From contig NZ_JADQTO010000003.1 of the NCBI RefSeq assembly GCF_015704865.1, positions 186,001-250,000 on the forward strand: a DNA stretch of 64,000 nucleotides, written 5' to 3'. The DNA is from Actinoplanes aureus (GTDB lineage Bacteria > Actinomycetota > Actinomycetes > Mycobacteriales > Micromonosporaceae). The number at the start of each line of letters is the position of its first letter. Positions within the stretch are counted from its first letter, which is position 1. Below, one piece after another: positions 1-9,044 of this stretch. The notes below the pieces were generated by a model. That model made no database searches, was not told where the DNA came from, and saw only the letters and a program-made list of their open reading frames with translations. Both the position numbers and the translations under genes were made by a program.

Positions 1-108
1 GACACCGGGTCGGTGGCGAGCACGATGAAGGCCGCGGACGCGCGTACCGCCGAACCGCACGAGTTCATCGACTCGCTCGAGCCGGGAAGCCCGCGCAACA
101 AGCCGTGA
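1..108 (+). CDS. C-terminal fragment of an unidentified protein
   Basis: The first 108 bases are open in frame 1 and end in TGA at 106-108. They encode the last 35 residues of a protein that starts before the window. The tail is hydrophilic (contains HEFIDSLEPGS) and shows no recognisable domain. A strong hairpin follows 16 bases downstream, which supports this being a real gene end. No function can be assigned from this fragment. Confidence 0.5.
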   Translation, partial: DTGSVASTMKAADARTAEPHEFIDSLEPGSPRNKP

Positions 109-124
109 CCGGGAGACCGTGAGC

Positions 125-162
125 GGACAGCGGGCCGGTGGGGTACCACCGGCCCGCTGTCC
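125..162 (+). terminator. Perfect 17-bp stem-loop terminator
   Basis: A 17-bp arm (125-141) pairs perfectly with 146-162 around a GGTA loop. There is no U-tract, which is common for actinobacterial terminators. It lies just after the stop of the first partial gene and before the ABC exporter operon, so it most likely insulates the two. Confidence 0.75.
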
Positions 163-201
163 ATATGGCAAGATCCGAAAAATGTTCGTCCCGGGTCGCC
201 C

Positions 202-3150
202 ATGGCGTTGCTGATCCGGCGGGCCGCGGCCGCCAAGGGCCTGCTGGCCGCCGGGGCGGCGGTCATGTTCATCGCCGTCCTGCTCCTGGCCGGCCTGACC
301 GCGTATGCGGGAGCAGCAGGCGAAGCGGGGGTACGCGCGGCCGTCGCCGCCTCCGGCCCGGGGGAACGCTCCGTGCTGATCCGCGGCACCGGCGGCGCCG
401 ACCGGGACCGGGCGGTACGCGACCAGTACGCCGGCGGCCTCGCCGGCTCCCCGGTCACTGTCCAGGGTGCCGTCTACGGTTCCGGCTGGGCCGTCGACCG
501 GCCCGGCCCGGACGCGACGGCCGACGCGAACGGCGTGGTCTACGCCTCCGTCGTGGCCTTGGAAGACCTGCCCGCCCACGCCACCCTGGTCTCCGGTGAC
601 TGGCCGGCCGGACCGCGGACGACCGCCCTGGCCGAGCCGGTGGCCCGGCTGCTCGGCGTCACCACCGGCGACACCCTGCGCCTGGCCGACCGTCGCACGA
701 AGCGGATCGTGCCGCTCGCGGTCTCCGGGATCTGGCGGCCGAGGGACGCCGCCGACCCGTTCTGGCTGCTCACCCCGGACGTGTTCGCCGGCCGGGCGCC
801 CCAGTCCACCACGCACGGCCCGATCGTGGTGGACCGGGCCGCGTTCGACCGCGACTTCGCCACCGGCGCCTCGGCCGGCTGGCTGGCCCGGCCGGATCTC
901 GCCGACGCGACGCTGGCGCGGGTGGGCCGTACCGCCGAGGCGGCCACCGCGACCGCGGAGACCCTGCCGGAACGGACCGGCCTGGGTTCGTCGGCCACCA
1001 TCACCAGCGGCCTGCCCGGCCTGGCCGCCCGGCTGGAGCGCGCCGACCTGGTGAACCGCTCCGCGCTGGTCACCCCGGTGCTGCTGCTCGCCGTCCTCGG
1101 CCTGTACGCGCTGACCCTGGTGGCCCTGCTGCTCGGCGAGGCCCGCCGATCGGAGACCGCGCTGCTGCGGGCCCGGGGCGCTGCCCGCAGCCAGCTCGCC
1201 CGGCTCGCCGCGACCGAGGCGTTCGTCCTGATGCTCCCGGCCGGTCTGCTCGCCCCGCCGCTCGCGGTGTTCCTGGTGCGTACCGTCCCGGTCCCCGGCG
1301 GCCTGGACGTCGACGCCCGCCTGGACGGCCCGGTGTGGCTGATCGCCGCGCTCGCCGTGGCCGGCGGCGTCCTCGCGTTGACCCTGCCGGCGCTGAGCCG
1401 GGGCCGCACCTACGTGGCCGAGACCGCGACCCGGGCCCGGCTGCCGATCTTGCGCCGTGCCGGTGTGGACCTGGTCGTGGTCGCTCTGGCCGTGCTCGGC
1501 TGGGTGCAGCTGCGCCAGTACTCCTCACCGGTGGGTGCCGGCTTCGGCATCGACCCGCTGCTGGCGGCGGCGCCCACGCTCGGTGTGCTGACCGGCGCCG
1601 TGCTCGCCATCCGGCTGCTCCCGCCGATCGCCCGGTTCGCGGCGGCCCGGCTGGACCGCGGCGTGACCCGGGCCCGCCTGCTCGGCACCTGGCAGGCCGG
1701 CCGCCGCTCGCACGCCGGCCCGATGGTGATGGTGGCGCTCGCCGTCGCGGCCGCCACCGTCTCCTGGGGACTGAACGGCACCACCCAGGCCTCCCTGGAC
1801 GACCAGGCGGAACAGCAGGTCGGCGCGGACTTCCGGCTGATCGAGACCGGCGGCACCGCCCCCGCCGGGCGGCTCGGCGAGCTCACCGCACTGCCCGGGA
1901 CGGGACGCGTCGCGGCGGCCTGGCGGGAGAGCATGACGCTGAGCGCGGGCACCGACCCGGCCGAGTTCCTGGCCATCGACGCCGCGGCCGCCGCCGAGGT
2001 GGTGCTCGCCCGCGACGACGCCACCGGCGGTCCGCCCGGGCGGCTGTTCCAGCAGCTCGCCGCGGCGCGCGGCCGGGAGAATCCGGCCACCGAGCTGCGT
2101 CCCGGGCGTGTCGTCACGGACGGACCGGCCCGCACCACCGCGGTTTTCACCGACGGGCGCCGGATCGACCTCGGCGCCAGCGACCGGGGCAAGCCGCTGG
2201 ACTTCACCGCCGCCGGACCCGGCCTGGCGGGTTTCATCGTGGACCCCGGGCCGGCCGGGATCACCTGGCGGGTGACCGGCCAGGACGGCGAGTGGCAGGC
2301 GGTCGGCCCGACCGGCACCGCGACGGCCGCACAGGGCGACGGCGCGCTGCGGTCGGTCGGCCGGTTCGCCGTGACCAGGATGCCCACCCGGTCCCCGGTG
2401 CCGGTCGCGATGACCCCGGCCGCCCTGACCGAACTCCGCGTCGAGGTGGGCAAGGCCTCGTTTCTGAAGCTGGGCAACGCCGGGGTGCCGATCCGGGTGG
2501 TCGCGGTCGTCGACCGGGTTCCGGGCACCGCCGGCGGAGCGGCGATCGTCGCCGACCGGACCACCCTCGACGCGCGCCTGTTCGAAGGCTGGGGCCTGGT
2601 CCCGGGCACCGGCGAGTGGTGGCTCAGCGGCACGCCGGCCGGCGTACACGACCTGACCGGCCTGCGCGTACTCGACCGCCGGGCGCTTGCCGACGCCGCC
2701 TCCCGGGACCCCTTCGGCGCGGGCGCCCGGGTCGCGCTCTTCCTCGCCGCGTTCGGCGCGGTCCTGCTGGCCGCGGCCGGCATCGCGGCCGACTCCCGGG
2801 CCACCGCCCGGCGCCGGGCCGGCGAACTGGCCGTCCTGCACACCCTCGGCGCCGGTCCCCGCCTGCTGGCCCGCTCGCTCGTGGTGGAGCAGGCCTTCCT
2901 CGCCGGGGTGGGCGCGCTCGCCGGCCTGGCGGTCGGTCTGCTGGTCGCGGGCGCGATGGCTCCGCTGCTGGTGCTCACCCCGACCGCGGTGCGGCCGGTG
3001 CCGGAGCCGGTGGTCGAGGTCGGCTGGCTGCCCACGGTGGCCAGCGTGGTGCTGCTGGTCGGCATCGCGCTCACGCTGAGCGCCGCCTCCGCGGCCTCGG
3101 CGGCACGCCGGCTTCCAGCGGCGCGGTTGCGGTTGGGCGCGGATCGATGA
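202..3150 (+). CDS. FtsX-type ABC exporter permease (982 aa)
   Basis: Large integral membrane subunit of an ABC exporter of the MacB/LolC/FtsX superfamily. A membrane segment lies at about residues 12-34. A large extracytoplasmic region follows, then a first helix cluster at about 285-400 with the FtsX-like stretch around LLGEARRSETALLRARGA. More helices follow at about 415-530. A second extracytoplasmic domain precedes a C-terminal FtsX domain (about 840-970, with RRAGELAVLHTLGAG). This double-FtsX layout is typical of actinobacterial type VII ABC permeases. The stop overlaps the next start (ATGA), so the operon is translationally coupled. No clear Shine-Dalgarno is seen upstream. Substrate unknown; lipids, peptides or lipoproteins are possible from the family. 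Confidence 0.85.
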   Translation: MALLIRRAAAAKGLLAAGAAVMFIAVLLLAGLTAYAGAAGEAGVRAAVAASGPGERSVLIRGTGGADRDRAVRDQYAGGLAGSPVTVQGAVYGSGWAVDRPGPDATADANGVVYASVVALEDLPAHATLVSGDWPAGPRTTALAEPVARLLGVTTGDTLRLADRRTKRIVPLAVSGIWRPRDAADPFWLLTPDVFAGRAPQSTTHGPIVVDRAAFDRDFATGASAGWLARPDLADATLARVGRTAEAATATAETLPERTGLGSSATITSGLPGLAARLERADLVNRSALVTPVLLLAVLGLYALTLVALLLGEARRSETALLRARGAARSQLARLAATEAFVLMLPAGLLAPPLAVFLVRTVPVPGGLDVDARLDGPVWLIAALAVAGGVLALTLPALSRGRTYVAETATRARLPILRRAGVDLVVVALAVLGWVQLRQYSSPVGAGFGIDPLLAAAPTLGVLTGAVLAIRLLPPIARFAAARLDRGVTRARLLGTWQAGRRSHAGPMVMVALAVAAATVSWGLNGTTQASLDDQAEQQVGADFRLIETGGTAPAGRLGELTALPGTGRVAAAWRESMTLSAGTDPAEFLAIDAAAAAEVVLARDDATGGPPGRLFQQLAAARGRENPATELRPGRVVTDGPARTTAVFTDGRRIDLGASDRGKPLDFTAAGPGLAGFIVDPGPAGITWRVTGQDGEWQAVGPTGTATAAQGDGALRSVGRFAVTRMPTRSPVPVAMTPAALTELRVEVGKASFLKLGNAGVPIRVVAVVDRVPGTAGGAAIVADRTTLDARLFEGWGLVPGTGEWWLSGTPAGVHDLTGLRVLDRRALADAASRDPFGAGARVALFLAAFGAVLLAAAGIAADSRATARRRAGELAVLHTLGAGPRLLARSLVVEQAFLAGVGALAGLAVGLLVAGAMAPLLVLTPTAVRPVPEPVVEVGWLPTVASVVLLVGIALTLSAASAASAARRLPAARLRLGADR

Positions 3151-5807
3151 GAGACAACCTGATGGGTACGCTGCGCCGGGTACGCGCCTACGCCGGCCAG
3201 CTCGGCCTGCTCGCCGCCCTGGTGGTCCTCACCGCGTTCCTGGCGTCCGGCCTGCCCCGGATCGCCAACGACCGCACCGACGTGGGCCTGCGCGCCGAGA
3301 TCGGGCGTCTCGAGCCGAGTCAGCGGGACCTGACGTTCGCGCTGCCCGGCCTGGACCCGCTGGTCCGGCCGCCGGGCGATCAGTCGGCGAAGCTGGACCG
3401 GGTCCGCCAGGAACTTCCGGCGCCGCTGCCCGGGCTGATCGAGGACGGCTGGTTCGTCGCCGAGGCGGGACCGGCCGGCGTGGCCGTCGGCGCCGCCGAC
3501 CCCGGCAGCTGCCCGCCGCTGGCGGCGGTCCGCCGGCAGACCGGCTCCGAGCAGGCCACCCGGCTGGTCGAGGGCCGGGCTCCGCAGTCCCGCGAGGTGC
3601 CGGAGGCGATCGCCGGGCGCGACGAGGCCCGGGCGCTGGGCGTACGGGTCGGCGACACGCTCACCATGCACTCCCGGTGGGGTACCGCGCAGGTGAGCCT
3701 GGTCGGCGTCTACGAACCCGTCGACCCGGCCGCCGCGTTCTGGGCCGACTCGAAGCTGACCCGGGTTCCCTGCCCGAGCGTGGACGACGGCACCCGGTTC
3801 CGGGCCACCCTGCTGACCGACCGCGGCGGCGCGGAACTGGCCGCCCTGCGCACCGGCGAGCTGCGGGAACGCTGGCGTTACCGGCTCGACGCGCAGCGGC
3901 TGACCGCCGACCGGATCGGCGACCTGACCATCGCGGTGGCCGCCGCGCGCCGCTACCCGCCCGAGTTCAGCACGCTGCTGAGCAGTGTGGACGCCACGCT
4001 CGCCGACTTCGACGAGCGGCTGCGCGGGGTCCGGGCGCTGCTCGCCGTGGTGCAGGCCGGTCTGCTCGCCACGGCGGCCGGGCTGATCCTGCTCGCCGCC
4101 CGGCTCGGCGTGGACCGCCGTCGCAACGAGTACGCGCTGATCCGGGCCCGGGGCGGCTCGGTCCGGGCGATCGGTGCCCGTGCCCTCGGCGAGACGACGC
4201 TCGTCGTCCTGCCCGCCGCCGCGCTCGGCTGGCTGGCCGGTGCGCTGACCGGTGGACGGCCGGACGCCTGGGAGCCGCTGCTGGCCGGTGCGATCGTGCT
4301 GCTCGCGGTGGCCGCCCCGGCCGGGTACGCGGCCGCCGGCGCCCGCCACCCCGACTTCACCGGGCACCGGCGTGACCTGGCCGCCGACCGGCCGTCGCCA
4401 CGCCGGCTGACCGCCGAACTGTTCGTGGTGGCCCTCGCGGCCGGTGGCATCTACCTGGTCCGGCGGCGCGGCATCGACGCGGGCGCCGGCGTCGACCCGT
4501 ACCTCGTCACCGCCCCTGTCCTGCTGGCGCTCGCCGCCTCCCTGGTCGCACTGCGGGTGATGCCGTTCCCGCTGGCCCGGCTCGGCCGGCTCGCCGCCCG
4601 CGCCCGCGGTGCGGTGGTCTTCCTGGGGATCAGCGGCGCCAGCCGGGGTGCCCCGCTGCGCTCCGGGCCGCTCGCCGTGCTGGTGGTCGCGATCGCCACC
4701 GGCATCTTCAGCAGCACCGTGACGACCACCGTGGGACACGCCCGGGACCGCGCCGCCGAACTGGCCATCCCGGCCGACGCGCTGGTCACCGGCTTCCTCT
4801 TCGCCCCGGACACCGCGGCCGAGGTCGCCGAGCTGGACGGTGTGGACGCCGCCGTGCCGGTGCTGGCGTTACCGGCGACGAACATCCGCGGCGAGGACAG
4901 CCCGCTGATCGTGCAGGCGCAGGGCCTCGTGGCCGACGCCACCGCGATCCCCGGCATGCCGGAGGTGCTCACCTCGGCCCGCCCCGGCGGCGAGCAGGTG
5001 CCCGCGGTCGTGTCGCCGATGCTGGCCAAGCGGGTCGGCGCCGGCGGCACCGTCGAGGTGCAGGGCCGCCAGTACGCGTTCCGGGTCGCCGCCGTCCAGG
5101 ACACCGTGCCCGGCCTCAGCACCGACGTACGCGACTTTGTGGCGCTGCCGCTGCAGGCCATGCCGATCCCGGACTTCCAGCCGATCGTGCCCAACCGGAT
5201 CCTGCTCCGCGGCGACGCCTACGACCCGCGGGCGGTACGCGAGGTCGCCGACGCCGGCCAGAGCAGGCAGGCGAAGGACGCGACCGGGCAGGACGTCGAG
5301 GCGTACGAGCTGGCCATGCCGGCCACGCTCACCACCCGGGCCGCCCTGCGCGCGGAACTCGGCAAGCGCGGCGTCGACGGCGTGCTCGGCTTCACCTTCT
5401 CCGCCGGGGTGGCGGCGTCCGCCGGGCTCGCCCTGCTCGCGGTCGCACTCACCGTGCTGGCCGGCGCGCCGGCTCGCGGCCGGACCCTGTCCCGGCTGCG
5501 CACGCTGGGACTGTCCACCCGGCAGGGGCGGCGGCTGCTCGTGTTCGAACTCGTACCCCTGCTCGGGGTCGCCGTGCTCGTCGGCGGCCTGGTCGGAACC
5601 GCACTGCCGGTGCTGATCGGGTCCGCTCTGGGCCTGAGCGACTTCACCGCCGGCCTGCCGGCCGGGATCAGCGTCGACCCGCTGCTCGCCGCCGGGGTGC
5701 TGGTGGTCGCGGCGCTGGCCGTGGCCGCCGCGCTGGTGGTCGAGGACATCGCCAACCGCCGGCTGCGCCTCGGCACGGTGTTGCGGCTGGGAGAGGAGCA
5801 ACTCTGA
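3147..5807 (+). CDS. FtsX-type ABC exporter permease, second subunit (886 aa)
   Basis: Second large permease of the same exporter. The chosen start at 3147 is the ATG of the ATGA overlap with the preceding stop; the open frame extends much further upstream but only as the antiphase of the first gene. An N-terminal helix (about residues 15-35) is followed by an extracytoplasmic domain. Helix clusters lie at about 290-420 and 440-530. After another outer domain a C-terminal FtsX block (about 760-870) contains SRLRTLGLSTRQGRRLL. It presumably pairs with the first permease as a heterodimer served by one or both downstream ATPases. Its last base overlaps the next start (TGATG). Confidence 0.85.
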   Translation: MRDNLMGTLRRVRAYAGQLGLLAALVVLTAFLASGLPRIANDRTDVGLRAEIGRLEPSQRDLTFALPGLDPLVRPPGDQSAKLDRVRQELPAPLPGLIEDGWFVAEAGPAGVAVGAADPGSCPPLAAVRRQTGSEQATRLVEGRAPQSREVPEAIAGRDEARALGVRVGDTLTMHSRWGTAQVSLVGVYEPVDPAAAFWADSKLTRVPCPSVDDGTRFRATLLTDRGGAELAALRTGELRERWRYRLDAQRLTADRIGDLTIAVAAARRYPPEFSTLLSSVDATLADFDERLRGVRALLAVVQAGLLATAAGLILLAARLGVDRRRNEYALIRARGGSVRAIGARALGETTLVVLPAAALGWLAGALTGGRPDAWEPLLAGAIVLLAVAAPAGYAAAGARHPDFTGHRRDLAADRPSPRRLTAELFVVALAAGGIYLVRRRGIDAGAGVDPYLVTAPVLLALAASLVALRVMPFPLARLGRLAARARGAVVFLGISGASRGAPLRSGPLAVLVVAIATGIFSSTVTTTVGHARDRAAELAIPADALVTGFLFAPDTAAEVAELDGVDAAVPVLALPATNIRGEDSPLIVQAQGLVADATAIPGMPEVLTSARPGGEQVPAVVSPMLAKRVGAGGTVEVQGRQYAFRVAAVQDTVPGLSTDVRDFVALPLQAMPIPDFQPIVPNRILLRGDAYDPRAVREVADAGQSRQAKDATGQDVEAYELAMPATLTTRAALRAELGKRGVDGVLGFTFSAGVAASAGLALLAVALTVLAGAPARGRTLSRLRTLGLSTRQGRRLLVFELVPLLGVAVLVGGLVGTALPVLIGSALGLSDFTAGLPAGISVDPLLAAGVLVVAALAVAAALVVEDIANRRLRLGTVLRLGEEQL

Positions 5808-6772
5808 TGGGCAGTGCTGATTCAACCCTCGCCGATCTGGAGAGGCGGGCCGCTGCTCGGGCGGCCGCGCGGGCCGGTGGACAGGACCGGCTCAGCGGTC
5901 ACATCGTCTGCGACGGGCTGGTGCGCATCTTCCGTACCGAGGGTGTCGAGGTGGTCGCCCTGCAGGGCCTGGACCTGGTGGTGGACCGCGGTGAGCTGCT
6001 CGCCGTGGTGGGCGCCTCCGGCTCCGGCAAGTCCACCATGCTCAACATCCTGTCCGGACTGGACGAGCCGACCGCCGGCATGGCCCGGGTCGCCGGATAC
6101 GAGCTGCTCGGCATGTCGGCGAGGAAACGCCTGGAGTACCGGCGGCGGATCGTCGGCTTCGTCTGGCAGCAGACGGCGCGCAACCTGCTGCCGTACCTCA
6201 CCGCCCGGGAGAACGTCGAGCTACCGATGCGGCTGGCCGGCAGCCGCAAACGGGACCGGGCGATGGAACTGCTGGACATGGTCGGTGTCACCGGCCGGGC
6301 CGACGCCCGCCCGGACCAGATGAGCGGCGGCGAGCAGCAGCGCTGCGCGGTCGCGGTGGCCCTGGCCAACGACCCCGAGGTGCTGTTCGCCGACGAGCCC
6401 ACCGGCGAACTCGACGAGGCCACCGCCGACGAGGTGTTCGGCGCGCTGCGCACGGTGAACGCCGAACTGGGCGTCACCGTCGTGGTGGTCACGCACGACA
6501 TGAACGTGGCCGGCCATGTGCGGCGCGCCGTCGCCATCCGCGACGGGAAAACCGCCTCCGAGGTACGCCGGAGCGCGCGCATCGGTGCGGACGGGACCGA
6601 ACAGCACGTCACCGAGGAGTACGCGGTGCTGGACCGGGCCGGCCGTCTGCAACTGCCGGCCGCGTTCGTCGAGGCGCTCTCGCTGCGCGACCGGGTACGC
6701 CTCAACCTCGAACCGGACCACGTCGAGGTCCGCCCCGGCAGTTCCGATCGCAGCGTGGAGGACCAGGCATGA
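5807..6772 (+). CDS. ABC exporter ATPase with N- and C-terminal extensions (321 aa)
   Basis: Cytoplasmic nucleotide-binding subunit of the MacB/LolD class. Walker A is GASGSGKS (about residues 69-76), the signature is MSGGEQQR (about 171-178), Walker B is VLFADEPTGELD (about 192-203), and an H-loop THD lies near 228. About 35 residues precede the usual ABC fold and about 80 follow it, so it is longer than the usual 220-230 aa LolD protein. The function of the extensions is unknown. The start overlaps the upstream stop by one base and the 3' end overlaps the second ATPase (ATGA). Confidence 0.88.
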   Translation: MGSADSTLADLERRAAARAAARAGGQDRLSGHIVCDGLVRIFRTEGVEVVALQGLDLVVDRGELLAVVGASGSGKSTMLNILSGLDEPTAGMARVAGYELLGMSARKRLEYRRRIVGFVWQQTARNLLPYLTARENVELPMRLAGSRKRDRAMELLDMVGVTGRADARPDQMSGGEQQRCAVAVALANDPEVLFADEPTGELDEATADEVFGALRTVNAELGVTVVVVTHDMNVAGHVRRAVAIRDGKTASEVRRSARIGADGTEQHVTEEYAVLDRAGRLQLPAAFVEALSLRDRVRLNLEPDHVEVRPGSSDRSVEDQA

Positions 6773-7437
6773 ACGTCGTCGAGGTGTCCGGCGTCGGCCG
6801 CGACTACGGCAGCGGTGACCGCGTCGTGCACGCCCTCACCGACGTCTCCTTCGAGGTCGCGAAGGGTGAGCTGGTCGCCGTCCGCGGCCGCTCCGGCGCC
6901 GGCAAGACCACCCTGCTGAACCTGATCGGCGGCCTGGACAAGCCGGACACCGGCACCATCACGGTGGCCGGCCGCAAGGTCACCGGGGCCGGCGAGGCGG
7001 AACTCCTGGAACTGCGCCGCGACGTGATCGGCTTCGTCTTCCAGTCGTTCGGCCTGATCCCGATCCTCTCCGCCGCCGAGAACGTCAGCGTCCCGATGCG
7101 CCTGGCCAGGCGCGACCCCGCCGAACGCGACCAGCGGGTCGCCGTGCTGCTGGAGCTGGTCGGCCTCGGCGGCCAGGCCGCGCAGCGCCCCGGCGAGCTC
7201 TCCGGCGGCCAGCAACAGCGGGTGGCGGTGGCCCGCGCCCTGGCCAACGACCCGGACCTGCTCATCGCCGACGAGCCGACCGGCCAGCTGGACTCGGACA
7301 CCGGCCGCGCCATCATGGACCTGCTGCGCGCGGTGGTCGACGCCCGGGGGATGACCGCGCTGGTCGCGACCCACGACGCGGCCCTCATCGACCGCGCCGA
7401 CCGGGTCCTCACCCTCCGCGACGGCCGTCTTGTCTAG
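6769..7437 (+). CDS. ABC exporter ATPase, LolD/MacB type (222 aa)
   Basis: Second ATPase of the operon, of standard family length. Walker A GRSGAGKT lies at about residues 40-47, signature LSGGQQQR at about 144-151, Walker B LLIADEPTGQLD at about 164-175, and a THD H-loop follows. The ATG lies within the ATGA overlap with the first ATPase. Two different ATPases plus two different large permeases suggest either one hetero-tetrameric exporter or two exporters sharing a transcript; the sequence alone does not decide. Confidence 0.9.
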   Translation: MNVVEVSGVGRDYGSGDRVVHALTDVSFEVAKGELVAVRGRSGAGKTTLLNLIGGLDKPDTGTITVAGRKVTGAGEAELLELRRDVIGFVFQSFGLIPILSAAENVSVPMRLARRDPAERDQRVAVLLELVGLGGQAAQRPGELSGGQQQRVAVARALANDPDLLIADEPTGQLDSDTGRAIMDLLRAVVDARGMTALVATHDAALIDRADRVLTLRDGRLV

Positions 7438-7993
7438 CGGTGGATTCCTGTCCCGGCTGCTCGCACTAGTCCCGACTGTCGCGTTGCTCTGCGCCTGCGC
7501 ACCGGAACCCCAGCCCTGGACGGACATCGGTGAGCGCTGCCCGGAACTGACCGTCCCGGCGTTCGCCGCTGTCAGCCACGGCACGCTCCTGCCGTGGTCC
7601 GGTGCGATCGGGGACGTCTACTTCGGCTACTGCCGGTACGGAAGCGAGAGCGATCCGGCCGGGTTCACCGCGATCTACACCATCGACCGGAATCCCCGGC
7701 ACGAGCGCTATTGGGACGGCCTCGCCGAGTCGACGCGCGAGCAGGCCGAGGGCGACGTGCAGCCGTTCGTCACGTTGCCCGACGTGGGCGTGCCGGCTCT
7801 GGCGGTCGTCAACGAGGAGGTGATAGAGGCCACGGCCTGGTCACGGAACGCCTCCGTGGTCGCCGCCTTCGGCGATTCACTGACGGAGCCGGCTCCGACG
7901 CAGCCACAGCTGACCGCCCGGGCCGGTGACCTGGGGCCCCTGCTGCGGGATCTGGTGACAGGACTCCATAGCGCTCCCCTGACCGGTTCATAG
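7430..7993 (+). CDS. Small secreted lipoprotein of the exporter operon (187 aa)
   Basis: The start is TTG at 7430, overlapping the ATPase stop; no ATG or GTG occurs before the signal peptide. A short positive N-terminus, a hydrophobic core (LLALVPTVALL) and a lipobox-like LCAC near residue 23 predict a lipid-anchored exported protein. The rest is a compact domain with three further cysteines or aromatic-rich strands and no family I recognise. Placement as last gene of the exporter operon suggests a partner or substrate of that exporter. It overlaps the end of the convergent MerR gene by six bases. Confidence 0.65.
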   Translation: MSSGGFLSRLLALVPTVALLCACAPEPQPWTDIGERCPELTVPAFAAVSHGTLLPWSGAIGDVYFGYCRYGSESDPAGFTAIYTIDRNPRHERYWDGLAESTREQAEGDVQPFVTLPDVGVPALAVVNEEVIEATAWSRNASVVAAFGDSLTEPAPTQPQLTARAGDLGPLLRDLVTGLHSAPLTGS

Positions 7994-8362
7994 CTCACAC
8001 AGCTTCGCACCGGAGCGCATGTCGCCCAGGTAGGCCTTGAGCGCCGCGGTCCTGGCCTCCGCCTCGGCGATCAGGTGCTCGGCGACCTCGCCCCAGTCCT
8101 GCGGCTGTGGGTCGGGCGGCAGGTCGGCGAAGACCTCGGCGATCTCGCGGACGGTCAGCCCGACCCGCTGCGCCACCTTCGCCACGCGGATCCGGCAGGC
8201 CGCGCCGTCGTCGAAGCGCCGCTGGCCACCGGCGGTCCGTTCGGCCCGGACGATGCCGTGTTCCTCGTAGAAGCGGACCGCTGACGGTGCCACCCCGGCC
8301 GCGGCGGCGACCTCGCCGACGGTGAGTGTGTACGCCCCGATGTCATGGGTGACCGTCGCCAT
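7988..8362 (-). CDS. MerR-family transcriptional regulator (124 aa)
   Basis: A winged helix-turn-helix lies at residues 13-39 (LTVGEVAAAAGVAPSAVRF), followed by the family pattern YEEHGI...RRFDD and a C-terminal dimerisation coiled coil. It lacks the four-cysteine cluster of SoxR, and its two cysteines do not form an obvious metal site, so the inducer is unknown. The ATG at 8362 has a GGGAG ribosome site seven bases upstream. It diverges from the FMN reductase gene, whose promoter has a MerR-type spacer and a perfect 18-bp operator, so it most likely controls that gene and the coupled MFS pump. Confidence 0.88.
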   Translation of the reverse strand: MATVTHDIGAYTLTVGEVAAAAGVAPSAVRFYEEHGIVRAERTAGGQRRFDDGAACRIRVAKVAQRVGLTVREIAEVFADLPPDPQPQDWGEVAEHLIAEAEARTAALKAYLGDMRSGAKLCEL

Positions 8363-8386
8363 CTCGTGCTCCCCCCGGGTGCCGCC

Positions 8387-8417
8387 TTGACTTCAACATA
8401 TGTTGAAGGCCGAGGCT
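8387..8417 (+). promoter_or_regulatory. MerR-type promoter with palindromic operator
   Basis: A -35 element TTGACT (8387-8392) and a -10-like GAGGCT (8412-8417) are separated by 19 bp, the over-long spacer characteristic of MerR-activated promoters. Between and overlapping them is the perfect palindrome CTTCAACATATGTTGAAG (8391-8408). The predicted transcription start coincides with the ATG at 8424, so the mRNA is probably leaderless. Confidence 0.85.
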
Positions 8418-8423
8418 GGCGCC

Positions 8424-9044
8424 ATGACTGAGACGACCGTTACGGATCTGCCCACCCTGCCCGCCACCCTGCCCGCCACCGGCGGGGGAGAACCTCTGCG
8501 GATCGCCGTCGTGGCGGCCAGCGTCCGCGACCAGCGGATGGGACGCACGCTCGCCGAGTGGGCGGCGTTCCGGGCAGCCACCGACGCCGAGGTCGACCTG
8601 ATCGACTGCGCCGACTGCGTGCTGCCCGGCGACGGCGAGCTGCGTCCCGGCGGCAGTTCGGGTTCACCCGTCGCCGCCCGGATCGACGCCGCCGACGCGT
8701 TCGTATTCGTCACGCCCGAGTACAACCACAGCTACCCAGCCAGCCTGAAGCGGCTCATCGACTGGCACTACCGGGAGTGGATGTTCAAGCCCGCCACCGT
8801 GCTCTCGTACGGCGTGCAGGGCGGCCTGCTCGCCACCGAGCACCTGCGGGGCGTCTTCGCCGAACTGCACATGGTCACCACCCGCCGGGTGGTCGGGCTA
8901 CGCACGCCCTGGGACGATCTGGGACCGGCCGGCTACGCGCCGCCGGCCGCTGTCGAGCAGGCGTACGACGCCGCCCTGCACGAGCTCGGCTGGTGGGCCA
9001 CCGTGCTGCGGTCCGCGCGCCGCGACCGTCCGTTCGCCCGCTGA
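8424..9044 (+). CDS. NADPH-dependent FMN reductase family protein (206 aa)
   Basis: Flavodoxin-fold oxidoreductase. After a proline-rich leader, strand 1 and the phosphate loop (RIAVVAASVRDQRMG, about residues 26-40) are followed by the family motif PEYNHSYPASLKRLIDW (98-114), which binds FMN and contacts the partner subunit. The expected role is NAD(P)H-dependent reduction of flavin or quinone-like compounds. An upstream ATG at 8400 is in frame but falls inside the operator, so 8424 is preferred. The stop overlaps the MFS start (TGATG), implying co-expression as a MerR-controlled stress or detoxification unit. Confidence 0.85.
   Translation: MTETTVTDLPTLPATLPATGGGEPLRIAVVAASVRDQRMGRTLAEWAAFRAATDAEVDLIDCADCVLPGDGELRPGGSSGSPVAARIDAADAFVFVTPEYNHSYPASLKRLIDWHYREWMFKPATVLSYGVQGGLLATEHLRGVFAELHMVTTRRVVGLRTPWDDLGPAGYAPPAAVEQAYDAALHELGWWATVLRSARRDRPFAR

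Noticed and set aside
1335..3146. Long plus-strand open frame running into the second permease gene
   Set aside because: It is the antiphase shadow of the first permease gene; the ATGA overlap at 3147 fixes the true start.
1410..4739. 1109-residue minus-strand open frame opposite the permease genes
   Set aside because: Composition typical of antisense frames in high-GC DNA; it crosses a real gene junction with no start signal.
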